Source of the DNA: Limnanthes douglasii subsp. nivea
Lineage: Eukaryota; Streptophyta; Magnoliopsida; Brassicales; Limnanthaceae
Direction of reading: 5' to 3'
NCBI GenBank assembly: GCA_036936605.1
Contig: JAUPFV010000005.1
Span: 158,984,183 to 159,048,182, forward strand
Length of the DNA stretch: 64,000 nucleotides
The notes beneath the pieces were generated by a model. That model saw only the letters and a list, made by a program, of their open reading frames with translations. It did no database searches and was not told where the DNA came from. Of the stretch, positions 24,315 to 33,089 are shown one piece after another. Position 1 is the stretch's first letter. The number at the start of each line of letters is the position of its first letter. The position numbers and the translations under genes are program-made.

Positions 24315-25559
24315 TCATTTACCCCCCCCCCCCTGCCAATTTTGAAATTCACCTTGCCATTTTGTAAAATCATCATGCCAAACCATTTGTTGAGTATGCG
24401 CAAACTCAGCAAATTCGCGATCGGTTCGTCTTTGTTGTGGCGGTACTCGCGAAGAACCACTAGCATTTGGATCGAAAGACACTTCAGCCTCAACTCGATA
24501 CTGAGTAGGTGGATTTGGCGGTTTTGTAAGACCGTTCGCAATATATATCTGATTCAAGTCTTCTCTATGGTGGTTCCATGCCTCTAATTTCGAAATCAAC
24601 TCTCCATCCCAAGAGTATATTTCCTGCAAACGCAAAGAGTTTCTACCTATAGCACTAGTCGGCCTCACCTTCACCGGAGTGTACATACTCACATCAGCTC
24701 CTTTCGAAACAAGCAATTTACTCAATATCATCCCATAAGGTAGTTTATCCGTACCACACCTCGCAGCCATATTTCGAATCATCAAGCTGGGTAAATTAAT
24801 TATTCCCTGATTTCGAATCATAAAAGCAGTAACAAATGTTTGAATATATGAAAGCTGCGAATCATTGTTACTAGGTGGAAGAAATATACTATTTACCAAT
24901 TTCAAAGCTAATTTCCCAATACCATCCAAATTACCCCGCATGGCTCGAAATTTACCGCTAATTTCCGGAGCTTCCGCACCAGGACAAGTAAGAATCTCTA
25001 CCGCTTCTTCGTAAGACAAAGGCCAATCAGCACTCCATATCGTAGGGCGATAACTAATGGGAGGTAATTTATTACCGGTATAGATATCATGGGTTGGAAC
25101 GGAAAAAAGATCGTAGAAATCAGTTTCAAAAAAACTAATGTCTTTACCATCAATCAAACAATTCATTCCTAAACCTCTTGGATCATTTTCGATTAATCTA
25201 GCCGTGGAATAAAACTTTCGCACTAGTTCTATATACCAATCACATTTGAATCTAGCTAGATTCATCCAACCTTGGCCATTAGTAGGCTCAATAAGTTTGA
25301 AATTTTTTTGCATACCCTCTATTTGGATCAGTTCCTCGTAGTTCAGAAACATACCAGACCAAATTTTTGTTACACCTCGACCTCCTTGCTGATTACTACG
25401 GATGTGAATCTCCCCCTCGGGGCGATGTTCGATAGTCTCGCTCTCCGTTACCTCCTGCTCCATGGTTTGAAACAACATTTCTTCCACCTCTCTCAATTCG
25501 GAAGTGGTTGGTTCACTACGTCCACCTTTACGAGCATTCTTTTTTGTTTTCGAAGACAT
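24315..25559 (-). CDS. Accessory ORF of the hAT, Transposase_32/Athila-ORF1-like, C-terminus frameshifted
   Basis: A 414-aa frame on the minus strand, divergent from the transposase. The N-terminus is basic (SSKTKKNARKGGR), possibly a nuclear localisation signal. Residues about 65-300 (IWSGMFLNYEELIQIEGMQ, CDWYIELVRKFYSTARL, ending near RCGTDKLPYGMILSKLL) resemble the plant 'putative transposon protein' domain found in Athila ORF1-type proteins. The C-terminus is rich in W and Q. A C12 tract (24322-24333; G12 in the coding sense) shifts the frame to an early stop; the following frame stays open to 24071 with repeats of QYEQWHG, so the original protein was probably about 80 aa longer. Its role is unknown. 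The position suggests an accessory or DNA-binding protein of the transposon. Confidence 0.6.
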   Translation of the reverse strand: MSSKTKKNARKGGRSEPTTSELREVEEMLFQTMEQEVTESETIEHRPEGEIHIRSNQQGGRGVTKIWSGMFLNYEELIQIEGMQKNFKLIEPTNGQGWMNLARFKCDWYIELVRKFYSTARLIENDPRGLGMNCLIDGKDISFFETDFYDLFSVPTHDIYTGNKLPPISYRPTIWSADWPLSYEEAVEILTCPGAEAPEISGKFRAMRGNLDGIGKLALKLVNSIFLPPSNNDSQLSYIQTFVTAFMIRNQGIINLPSLMIRNMAARCGTDKLPYGMILSKLLVSKGADVSMYTPVKVRPTSAIGRNSLRLQEIYSWDGELISKLEAWNHHREDLNQIYIANGLTKPPNPPTQYRVEAEVSFDPNASGSSRVPPQQRRTDREFAEFAHTQQMVWHDDFTKWQGEFQNWQGGGGK

Positions 25560-25736
25560 TTGCGAAACCTGAAATTTAAATAGAGTTTGAAAAATATAAA
25601 AATTTTTTAGAGAAGTGTAGTAGAGAGAGGGGATAGATTTGTAGTGGAGAGGGAGAGATTTGTAGTTAAAAATATAGGAGGATGTAGGGTGTATTTATAG
25701 GGTAATTTTGTGTTTTTTTTTTTTTCTACTAGCCGT

Positions 25737-26007
25737 TTGATGACGTCAGCATGACGTCATCAAGCGGACCATCCGGCCACGCGTGCGGATGGTCCGCTTT
25801 TGGCCGTTGCCAACGGCTAGTTCGTTTGAACTAGCCGTTGGTTGAACCGGGGCATCCGGACGATCGTCCGGATGCCCCGGTTCCAATCGGACCATCCGGA
25901 TCGATATCCGGATGGTCCGAATTGTCTGTCCGGGCGTCCGGGCGAAACTGTCCGGATGCCCCGGATCATGTGTCCGGACCATCCGGACGCCCATCCGGAT
26001 GGTCCGG
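25737..26007. repeat. Chain of GC-rich palindromes in the hAT promoter
   Basis: Consecutive dyads: (1) 25737-25763, 12-bp arms, 3-bp gap, two TGACGTCA sites; (2) 25762-25799, 14-bp arms, 10-bp gap; (3) 25810-25841, 14-bp arms, 4-bp gap; (4) 25844-25883, perfect 40-bp palindrome without gap; (5) 25887-25920, 15-bp arms, 4-bp gap; (6) 25974-26007, 13-bp arms, 8-bp gap. Dyads 2, 4, 5 and 6 share the core CATCCGG/CCGGATG, which occurs about ten times. The segment is GC-rich inside an AT-rich region. Open frames across it on both strands are by-products of the repeats. Confidence 0.95.
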
Positions 26008-26230
26008 GCGATTTTTTTTTTTTTGTTTTTTCGGTTTTTTTTTTTTTGGTCTCCCCTATAAGTAGAGGAGACCCCAACACCAATACTCACACCTCTCAAA
26101 CAACTCTCTACTTCTCTCTAAATCTATCTATTTGTTCGATAAGTTCTAGAAAACTACAATTAGTTATTTTACTTATTCTACTCCTACTTTCGAAATTGTT
26201 TGATTTTTGTTTTTCCGCAAATTGTTTCTT

Positions 26231-26314
26231 AGTTGTTATTAGTCTAAATTTAGTTGTTCTATCTTGTTATTAGTCTAAATTTAGTTGTTATATCTTGTTA
26301 TTAGTCTAAATTGT
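26231..26314 (+). repeat. 31-bp tandem repeat in transposase leader
   Basis: Nearly three copies of a unit containing TTGTTATTAGTCTAAATT in the inferred 5' UTR of the transposase. Confidence 0.85.
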
Positions 26315-26375
26315 GATTTTATTATTAGTATTTTATTGCATATTTGAAAAAAAAAAAACTGTTATTAGTTTTAAA

Positions 26376-28514
26376 ATGAATTCAAAACGTAGAAATACTG
26401 GGATAAACCCACCATCTAATGTGGATCTCAATACCATGGATGATTTTTCTACAGAATTCCCTCACGTTGACACACTCTCCTCCCACGAAAGTGGTGGTGG
26501 AAGTACTAGTGGGGGGAGATCTCGTAAGAAAACATCTTGGATTTGGAAACACTATACTCTATCAGAAGATGGTTTGTTTTGTATTTGTAAAGAGTGCAAT
26601 AAACGTTATCTTCACGTAAGTGGATCTAGAAATATGGGCACTAGCACTATGGTAAAACATTTAACGAAACATGAAATATATGATCCTACAAAACCTAACC
26701 CAACTAATGTTTGCACGAACCCTCAAACAGGTCTTCCTTTTGAGTTTAACCACGATACGTATAGGGAAGAAACAATGATTTATGCAGTCGGTAGTTTACA
26801 ACCATTTAGTTTTGGGGATTCTTGGAGATACGAAAATTGGATGCAAGTTGGGGTAAACCCACAGGCAACACGCATTCCACGTACCTCTTTGCGATCGCTA
26901 GCCTTTAAATATTATTTACAAAGAAAAAAAGAGATTATTCAAACTATGCAGACTTTGCCATGGAATGTTTCGATTACTAGTGACATAGCTACTTTTACTG
27001 ATTTAGATATGATATGTGTTACCCTCCATTGGATGGACGCCCAATGGGTCCTCCAAAGGAGAATTATATGGTTTGAATCAATTGGGAAGCATACCGCACA
27101 AATAATTAGGGAGAGTATGACTGAATGCATGAATGTTTATGGCATTAAAAACAAGATTATGTCTATTTCGTTGGATAATGCATCTTCTAATATTAGTGCT
27201 ATAACATTTCTTATAGCAGATTGCAATCCCCCTTTTCCAAAATTGTTTCACACCAAATGTTTATGCCACGTACTTCAATTAATTGCGAAAGAAGGAATAC
27301 GTAAGGTTCAGGGTGATTATATTACCCCTATAAAAAATGGGATCCTATTTTGCTCGACATCCGCTGCTAAAAAAAGAGCTTTTAAAACACTTGTTCTTTC
27401 AAATGGGAAAAAATATAAGAAACTTTTATTAGATGTCGAAACTAGATGGAATTCTACTTACACAATGCTTGCACGTGCGCATGTTTTTAAAGAAGAGATA
27501 TCGACGCTTTATAATACATATCGTGAAACACCAATTGAACCAGATCATTGGAAATTTTGTGCACACATGTTAAGATTTTTAAGACTTTTTAAAGAAAACA
27601 CCCTAACCTTTTCTTCACAAAATCAACCTAATGCTCATTTGGCCCTTTTCACGATTGCTAATCTTGCCATGCATATGGATGAATTTAGATCACATTATGC
27701 ATGCGTAGACATGGTGCCTGGAATGGAATATAAGTTCACAAAGTATTTTCATCCAATCCCTGATAGTTATTCATTTGCTTGCCTTTTAGATCCTTTTTCA
27801 CGAAAAGAAAAATTTGAATTGCTAGTTGATTGCTTTTATAAATCTGTACGGTTTCCTACAGATATACCACCGACCGAACCAATTGACCCTCAAGGGTATA
27901 TTAGCGGTATATATGATAGTTTGTATAATATCTATGATAAGTATGCTGCAAGATATAGATCAAATACATCTACAAATGTAAGCAGTAGTAACAATAGGGG
28001 TAGAGGGAGAAATACTAACTATATTCGATTGGCAATGTTACGAAACAACAATGTTACAGAAACCCCTCAATCTGATAATGAGTTGTATAGATATTGGACC
28101 ACTAGGTTTGACTTTACGAATTATCAAGACCAAGGTATTGAAGATATCATACGATGGTGGGGTACCAAAACTGAAGAGTTTCCTATTCTTTGCAGGATTG
28201 TTAAAGAGATTTATGCTATACCTATGTCTACAGTTGCAAGTGAGTGTGCTTTCAGCCAAGCGAGGTTGCAATACACGACTAAGAGAACAAGATTGACGGG
28301 CAAAGCACTTGGAGTGCTTGTGGCAGTTAAGGATTGGACAGCGGCGGATAAAAGGATGCAAGACATAGAGTTCAGAGACGAAGTGAACGTAGACGACATC
28401 TTCGAAGATTATCCGGATGATTACGAAGATATACTTGAACAAGAAATTGCGGAAGAAAACGAAAATGACGACGAAGATTTTACTTACGAAGAAGACGAAG
28501 CTGGAGATGAATGA
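26376..28514 (+). CDS. hAT transposase (BED zinc finger, hAT_C)
   Basis: Uninterrupted 712-aa protein, counted from the ATG at 26376. An ATG at 26313 would add 21 unlikely hydrophobic residues encoded in the leader. Expected function: nuclear cut-and-paste transposase of this element. A BED zinc finger spans residues about 54-100 (CKEC at 71-74, HLTKH at 95-99). The catalytic core includes TSDIATF (D203), SLDNASSN (D267) and CHVLQL (near 297-302). The C-terminal hAT dimerisation region covers about 560-655, with ASECAFSQARLQ (E623) and a preceding WW pair. The tail is strongly acidic. Length and domain order fit plant RICESLEEPER-type hAT proteins. With an intact frame it may still be active, though the accessory ORF is broken and the target duplication is missing. 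It could also be a domesticated copy, but its place between element ends argues against that. Confidence 0.93.
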   Translation: MNSKRRNTGINPPSNVDLNTMDDFSTEFPHVDTLSSHESGGGSTSGGRSRKKTSWIWKHYTLSEDGLFCICKECNKRYLHVSGSRNMGTSTMVKHLTKHEIYDPTKPNPTNVCTNPQTGLPFEFNHDTYREETMIYAVGSLQPFSFGDSWRYENWMQVGVNPQATRIPRTSLRSLAFKYYLQRKKEIIQTMQTLPWNVSITSDIATFTDLDMICVTLHWMDAQWVLQRRIIWFESIGKHTAQIIRESMTECMNVYGIKNKIMSISLDNASSNISAITFLIADCNPPFPKLFHTKCLCHVLQLIAKEGIRKVQGDYITPIKNGILFCSTSAAKKRAFKTLVLSNGKKYKKLLLDVETRWNSTYTMLARAHVFKEEISTLYNTYRETPIEPDHWKFCAHMLRFLRLFKENTLTFSSQNQPNAHLALFTIANLAMHMDEFRSHYACVDMVPGMEYKFTKYFHPIPDSYSFACLLDPFSRKEKFELLVDCFYKSVRFPTDIPPTEPIDPQGYISGIYDSLYNIYDKYAARYRSNTSTNVSSSNNRGRGRNTNYIRLAMLRNNNVTETPQSDNELYRYWTTRFDFTNYQDQGIEDIIRWWGTKTEEFPILCRIVKEIYAIPMSTVASECAFSQARLQYTTKRTRLTGKALGVLVAVKDWTAADKRMQDIEFRDEVNVDDIFEDYPDDYEDILEQEIAEENENDDEDFTYEEDEAGDE

Positions 28515-29093
28515 TGTTTGTAATAGTTTTTTGCTATTTTGTATTGTAATTTGAAAATATTTGTACAACTCCTGGCCCGCACGAGTATAAACTGTGAACG
28601 GCTAAATTATCCAAAAATGACTTTACCTTTTATTATAACAACAACAAATGTATTATGAAATACTTATAACTTCATAAGATCTAATTTTGGTTTAAAAAAT
28701 AATAACAAACACTTGTAAAATTTAAAACCAAATCACAATAGTAATCAAAATGTAATATTAAAATTATAACCGTAGAATTTGTAATATTTTAACATGATAA
28801 GATATAGTTTTGGTTTGTATTAGATCTAAAAACATAATAATAATATTCAAAATGTGATAATAACATAAGTAATATTTAAAATTTTGGACTATATAATAAT
28901 TACAACACTAAAAAACTTAATAACCAAAACAAATTAATATTAACAAAAATGTAATAATAATTCTATAATAATATGCAATATCTCAATATTTTTTAAATAT
29001 AACATTTTGGATATAAAATAAATAAAATCAGCATAATATTTACTAATAAACCACCGGTTTTTTACAAATAAACCGTGGTTTCGCAGTCCTGCC
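28515..29093. other. AT-rich 3' region of the hAT
   Basis: No gene. It contains the 3' UTR of the transposase and AT-rich filler up to the right subterminal array. Confidence 0.5.
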
Positions 29094-29240
29094 GGGTTGC
29101 GGTCTCGGCGGGTTGCGGTCTCGGCGGGTTGCGGTCTCGGCGGGTTGCGGTCCTGGCGGGTTGCTCCTTATGCGGTCCTGGCGGGTTGCGGTCCTGGCGG
29201 GTTGCGGTCTCGGCGGGTTGCGGTCCTGCCAGGTTGCAGT
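29094..29240 (+). repeat. Right subterminal array of the hAT
   Basis: About seven units of GGGTTGCGGTC(T/C)(C/T)GGC with a CTCCTTATGCGGTCC interruption, followed by the block ending GGGCCAGTTTC. It is in direct, not inverted, orientation relative to the array at 23273-23360. Confidence 0.9.
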
Positions 29241-29329
29241 CCTAATGGGCCAGTTTCGCAGGTAGACCGCCAGTTCTTAAGCAGGTTGTCAGCTTTGAAC
29301 CATGGTTCCTGAGCCATTAGACACCTCTA

Positions 29330-29707
29330 GTGTTGACCGAGTATCACAACTACTGCAATTCTACCACATCTTACCGAGGTGGTTCCATGCTTTACCGAGG
29401 CAACATATGTATAATAGTGCCCGAACGACATAATCACTATTAGTATACCATGAAGTAAGCATTAAATGAAGTCAATGAGTAGTAAAGACGGTCCACAATC
29501 AACACTCCGATATAACGGATCACGGCCATGTTAATGGTCATTAGTGTTAATCCATTATTGTAATTAGTGGAGTCATGCACTTAATGGGCTAGAGACAAAC
29601 ACATAGCACTTTGTATAAATAAGATTACGACTATATAAAACGTATATTTTCTTCTTATCGAAATAAAGTTATCAACTTGACATATTTGTGAGTATTTTCC
29701 CTCAACA
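29330..29707 (+). mobile_element. Ty3 LTR, right part
   Basis: Contains a TATA-like TGTATAAATAAG near 29612 and ends in CTCAACA just before a primer-binding-site-like sequence. Together with 22794-23215 it is inferred to be one LTR interrupted by the hAT. Confidence 0.55.
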
Positions 29708-29709
29708 AA

Positions 29710-29727
29710 TTTGGCACAATTTGTGGG
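29710..29727 (+). promoter_or_regulatory. Primer binding site-like sequence
   Basis: TTTGGCACAATTTGTGGG follows the LTR end by two bases. It aligns with the PBS of the minus-strand element (TTGGCGTCGTCTGTGGG). Confidence 0.5.
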
Positions 29728-29759
29728 AAAATAGTAACTAAAAAACACTATGTTTTAAA

Positions 29760-30780
29760 CCAATTGTGGTAAGTAGATCCTGGATTGAAAGGAAAACTTC
29801 GGAGATAAATATTTCAGTTGGAAATCGAGCATATGTTCCAAACCTGAGTTTGAACAGATGCTCGGTCTTCACACCCTGAGGTATCAGCAAGGAGGCTCGA
29901 CCTTAACCCATCGTTTGTCACTATAGCCGGAGTAATAGTAAAGGAAAGTCAGTAATCAGCCGTCGTCGGCCAAAAAGTCGGTCCAATTGGTGAGTATGAC
30001 ATACTTGTTCAGGTGGAACCCGTTTTTGATGTAAATAACCCGATAGCCACTTTATTAGTCCGCCGTTTAGAATTACAGATCAAAGAAATGCAGCAAAAAT
30101 AATAGAAAACCACCTAATTACAAGAAACCTAAGGTAAGAGGTGGTAGCCGCGAAATGTAGCGGTTTGGTGTAGAAGTCAACCGAGCTAACCGAGAGGGTA
30201 GGTCTTCCAAGATAGAAGAGCATAGCGAAGATAAATGAGAAAGTAGCAAAAAAAATGGTCCTAAGATAGAGAACCGAACCGCGAGGTGAGGCACGAGGCT
30301 CCTAAGCAACCCAGAGAAAACAAAGCCCAACAATACGATCAAGACCGCCTCAAGATGGCCTCGTACGTGCTCAATGAGTATCCTTCTTAGAAACAATCGT
30401 AGAGGTCGATCTCCCTCGCAAGTTTGATCCGTTTTGCATGGAGGCCTATGACGACACTCGAGACCTTGAGAGGTATTTGGAGCAATTTGGGAACACGATG
30501 ATGGTTTTTCAACCCAAATGACACTATGCTTTGTCGAGCCCTCTCAATGACTCTTAAAGGTAATGGTATGAACTGGTTTAGTGGTTTACCGAAAAGATCT
30601 ATACACGATTTTGGGGGACTCTAGAATGTATACAAAGACATGTTCATAGGAAACAATAGGTGATTCCCTAAATAGAACCCTTCAGGATAACAAAGTGGAA
30701 TCATCTTACAAAAGAAAGATTGATGAGGGCCCCACCGTGATACTACAAAAAATCGAGTATCATGGGGTAGCGTACTATGA
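29760..30780 (+). pseudogene. Ty3 gag N-terminal relic
   Basis: LVRRLELQIKEMQQK (about 30056-30100) followed near 30530-30650 by LCRALSMTLKGNGMNWFSGL and IHDFGGL matches the Retrotrans_gag domain, with frame changes. It stops where unrelated sequence starts near 30780. It lacks the part that the fragment at 14400 begins with, so the two could be pieces of the same family placed in permuted order. Confidence 0.6.
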
Positions 30781-31890
30781 AAACCTGTGCGACGATTTAC
30801 TCCTTTAACTGAAATAATATCGGTAATTTATGTCCGAACTAAGGGGAGGACACGATACCAACCCCCATGTACCAAAATAGCAAACGCCCAAAGATACAAA
30901 AATTCAAAAGCAAGAAACAAACACACTTGTCAATCTAAAAAGTTTTTGTATTTTGACCATCTTTACATTATGCATGCATCCGTACAATACTGAGGTAGCA
31001 AATATATGTATGGTTGTTCATTGTTGCTTTAGGGTTATTTCAACCCCCATAAGAAAGATAGCATTTTGCTTCATATTTCAACCCGGTGGTGAAGCAGCCA
31101 AAGGGAACCATTCATGTAGGCCTAAAGCCTTACCACTTTTACTATAAATAAGTGTATTATTTCTTGAGAATAACAATAAAACCATTACTTTAATTTTACT
31201 TTTAACAACTTCTTTTTTTATAATACTAAACACATTTTTTCTCTCTAACAAGACATGGATTTTGAAATGAAAGTAGACCCTACGGTATTTGTTGATGGAG
31301 AAGTAATCAAAGTAGGTTTTGAATATTTCCTCAAACCAAACAAAAACCGAAAGAGATACGAACTTAAGTAGCTTGGAAAGACCATATAAATAAGCTGTTG
31401 GAACATATCGTTGTGTTAAATGATCAGTTATCTCCGAAAGAACAGACTGTGTTAGTACGTCTAAATAGGGTTTGATATGAGGTTTAAAGAGTAAGCAGTG
31501 GTACAAACTCAATTGAAGGTGATAATACTAAAATTGAAACTTTACGGGTCCATGAGAATTACCGAGAAATCTAGTTCTAAACAAATCAAGATTATCGTTC
31601 TTTGAGAAGAGAGAGGAAAGTAAAACAGAGATATGTTCCATCAGAATCTAGTGATAGTCATAGAAGAAATATGGACTCTTATGATATGTGTTATTTGAAG
31701 AAACACGATAGTTAGAGTAAAATTTACCGAAAGGAGAAAATATACAAAAATAAATATGAATCTTTAGATAAACATAAACCTATATCTAAAATTAAGAACA
31801 AACTTTCAATTAAGAAAGGATTAGGAGAACAACATACAATGCAAGGTCAGATTAATCATGCGATGTTACGAATAATGTTTATGGCCCCTC
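30781..31890 (+). other. Possible LTR/leader of the next Ty3 relic
   Basis: No gene. A TATA-like ACTATAAATAAG is at 31141-31152. A short protein-like start (MDFEMKVDPTVFVDGE, 31256-31303) is followed by stops. It may be the LTR end and gag N-terminus of the element at 31890-35474. Confidence 0.35.
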
Positions 31891-32942
31891 AGGGAATATT
31901 TGGGGACCAAAGTCTTGAGTACAAGGTCAATAGTCATTTCATTAACCCTTCCAAACAAGGACTTTGTTCTATTATGGAAAAAAATCATAGGTGAGCATCA
32001 ATATAGTCAAATTATAGATTGGATGATATCTTCTTTGTCTCTAGTGGTTCAATTTATTGTACATTCGAAGTATTTTGATATTGCGAAGGTGGAGAAGTTT
32101 GATGGAACACAAGATCCAGATGATCACATTGAACAATATAAAACATATATGATAAATTTTGATGATGATAAATTGTTATATCGAGTTTTTTCCCAAAATT
32201 TCAAGGGAATTTCTTTGAAATGGTGCAATCGGATTTCATAGGGTACTATTGCTAATTTTGGAATGTTTTATACAGCTTTCAGGAGACAGCTTGTAAGAAG
32301 TAAAGAGATGCTGGTGATGGAGTTACTATAATCTAGTATAGACAAATAATTTGGGAAATTTTGAAAGATTATACCAAGCGCTTTATGCATATGCAGACTG
32401 GGTTGGATGACTATGATGAACAAGTTACGTGTGCCACTTACAAACGATGACTACTCCCAGTGGATCTGGCTAATGAAACAACAATGAAGAAATCTCTTAC
32501 TTTTTGGGCTTTAATGGCCCGATGAGGTTTATCCTAGAGTCATCGCAAAAGCAGGTTCAGCAGGGGACAACCTCAAATCATCAACAAGCTTAAGGTTATC
32601 AATCTCATACTTCTTTTCAATCGAGAACTCCAAATTATTTGCCTCCACGATTTAGAGTTCCACAATTAACAACTTCAATTTATCAACAACCACATATCTC
32701 GAATTATCAATATTATATTTTTCAAACTATGCAACATATACCGAGAGTAAACCGATGGGTTCAGCTATATCATTACGCTCAAATTAAAAGACAATATTGT
32801 TACAATTTTTAAAATAACTCGAAATCATTTTTATTCAGAAAGCCTATACCAATTACAAAACCTAAAGAAGAAATGAATACAATATTTTTAAAATATCATA
32901 GTGCTATTGGGCACGATACGAGGGATTTATAGCTTTGCGCTA

Positions 32943-32945
<3 letters not shown>
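31890..32945 (+). pseudogene. Ty3 gag relic
   Basis: KVEKFDGTQDPDDHIEQYKT (about 32089-32148) and the following FSQNFKGISLKWCNRIS are a clear Retrotrans_gag domain. A CCHC remnant, KYHSAIGHDTRD, lies near 32890. Stops and shifts interrupt it. Confidence 0.75.

Positions 32946-32974
<29 letters not shown>
32944..32974. repeat. (AT)n microsatellite
   Basis: About 15 uninterrupted AT units between the gag and pol relics. Confidence 0.95.
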
Positions 32975-32976
<2 letters not shown>

Positions 32977-33089
32977 ATTAAGAATGAAAAACTAATAACC
33001 TTTGTTAAAAAATAGGTTGGACCCTAACAGGTTTCGAATGTAAACCAACATGTGAGGAAATCGGTTAACATGAATCCTAAGTAAGAAAC

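Larger units (their letters stand above)
25560..26375. promoter_or_regulatory. Bidirectional promoter of the hAT
   Basis: The 816 bp between the divergent start codons holds two TATA boxes facing outward: CTATAAATA on the minus strand (about 25692-25700) and CCTATAAGTAG on the plus strand (about 26055-26065). Each is followed by a CT-rich leader. Oligo-T tracts (about 25713-25725 and 26011-26048) border a GC-rich core of palindromes at 25737-26007. The symmetry suggests coordinated control of both ORFs. Confidence 0.65.
23216..29329 (+). mobile_element. Two-gene hAT transposon (6.1 kb)
   Basis: The ends are TAGAGGTGTCAAACGG (left) and, in reverse complement, TAGAGGTGTCTAATGG (right): 14 of 16 positions agree, a hAT-type terminal repeat. 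It encodes a BED/hAT transposase (+, 26376-28514) and a divergent second ORF (-, 24315-25559). GC-rich subterminal arrays lie near both ends. The 8-bp flanks (TAAGCAGT left, GTGTTGAC right) do not match, so the insertion was followed by rearrangement or the ends come from two insertions. A related end is at 63772-64000, so the family is repetitive in this genome. Confidence 0.85.

Noticed and set aside
25746..26273. Overlapping open frames across the palindrome chain.
   Set aside because: Palindromic GC-rich DNA is open in several frames at once; the predicted peptides are repetitive, and the TATA boxes make this a promoter region.
32944..32974. The (AT)n run as a replication origin or matrix-attachment site.
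   Set aside because: A plain microsatellite between retroelement relics; nothing else supports a function.
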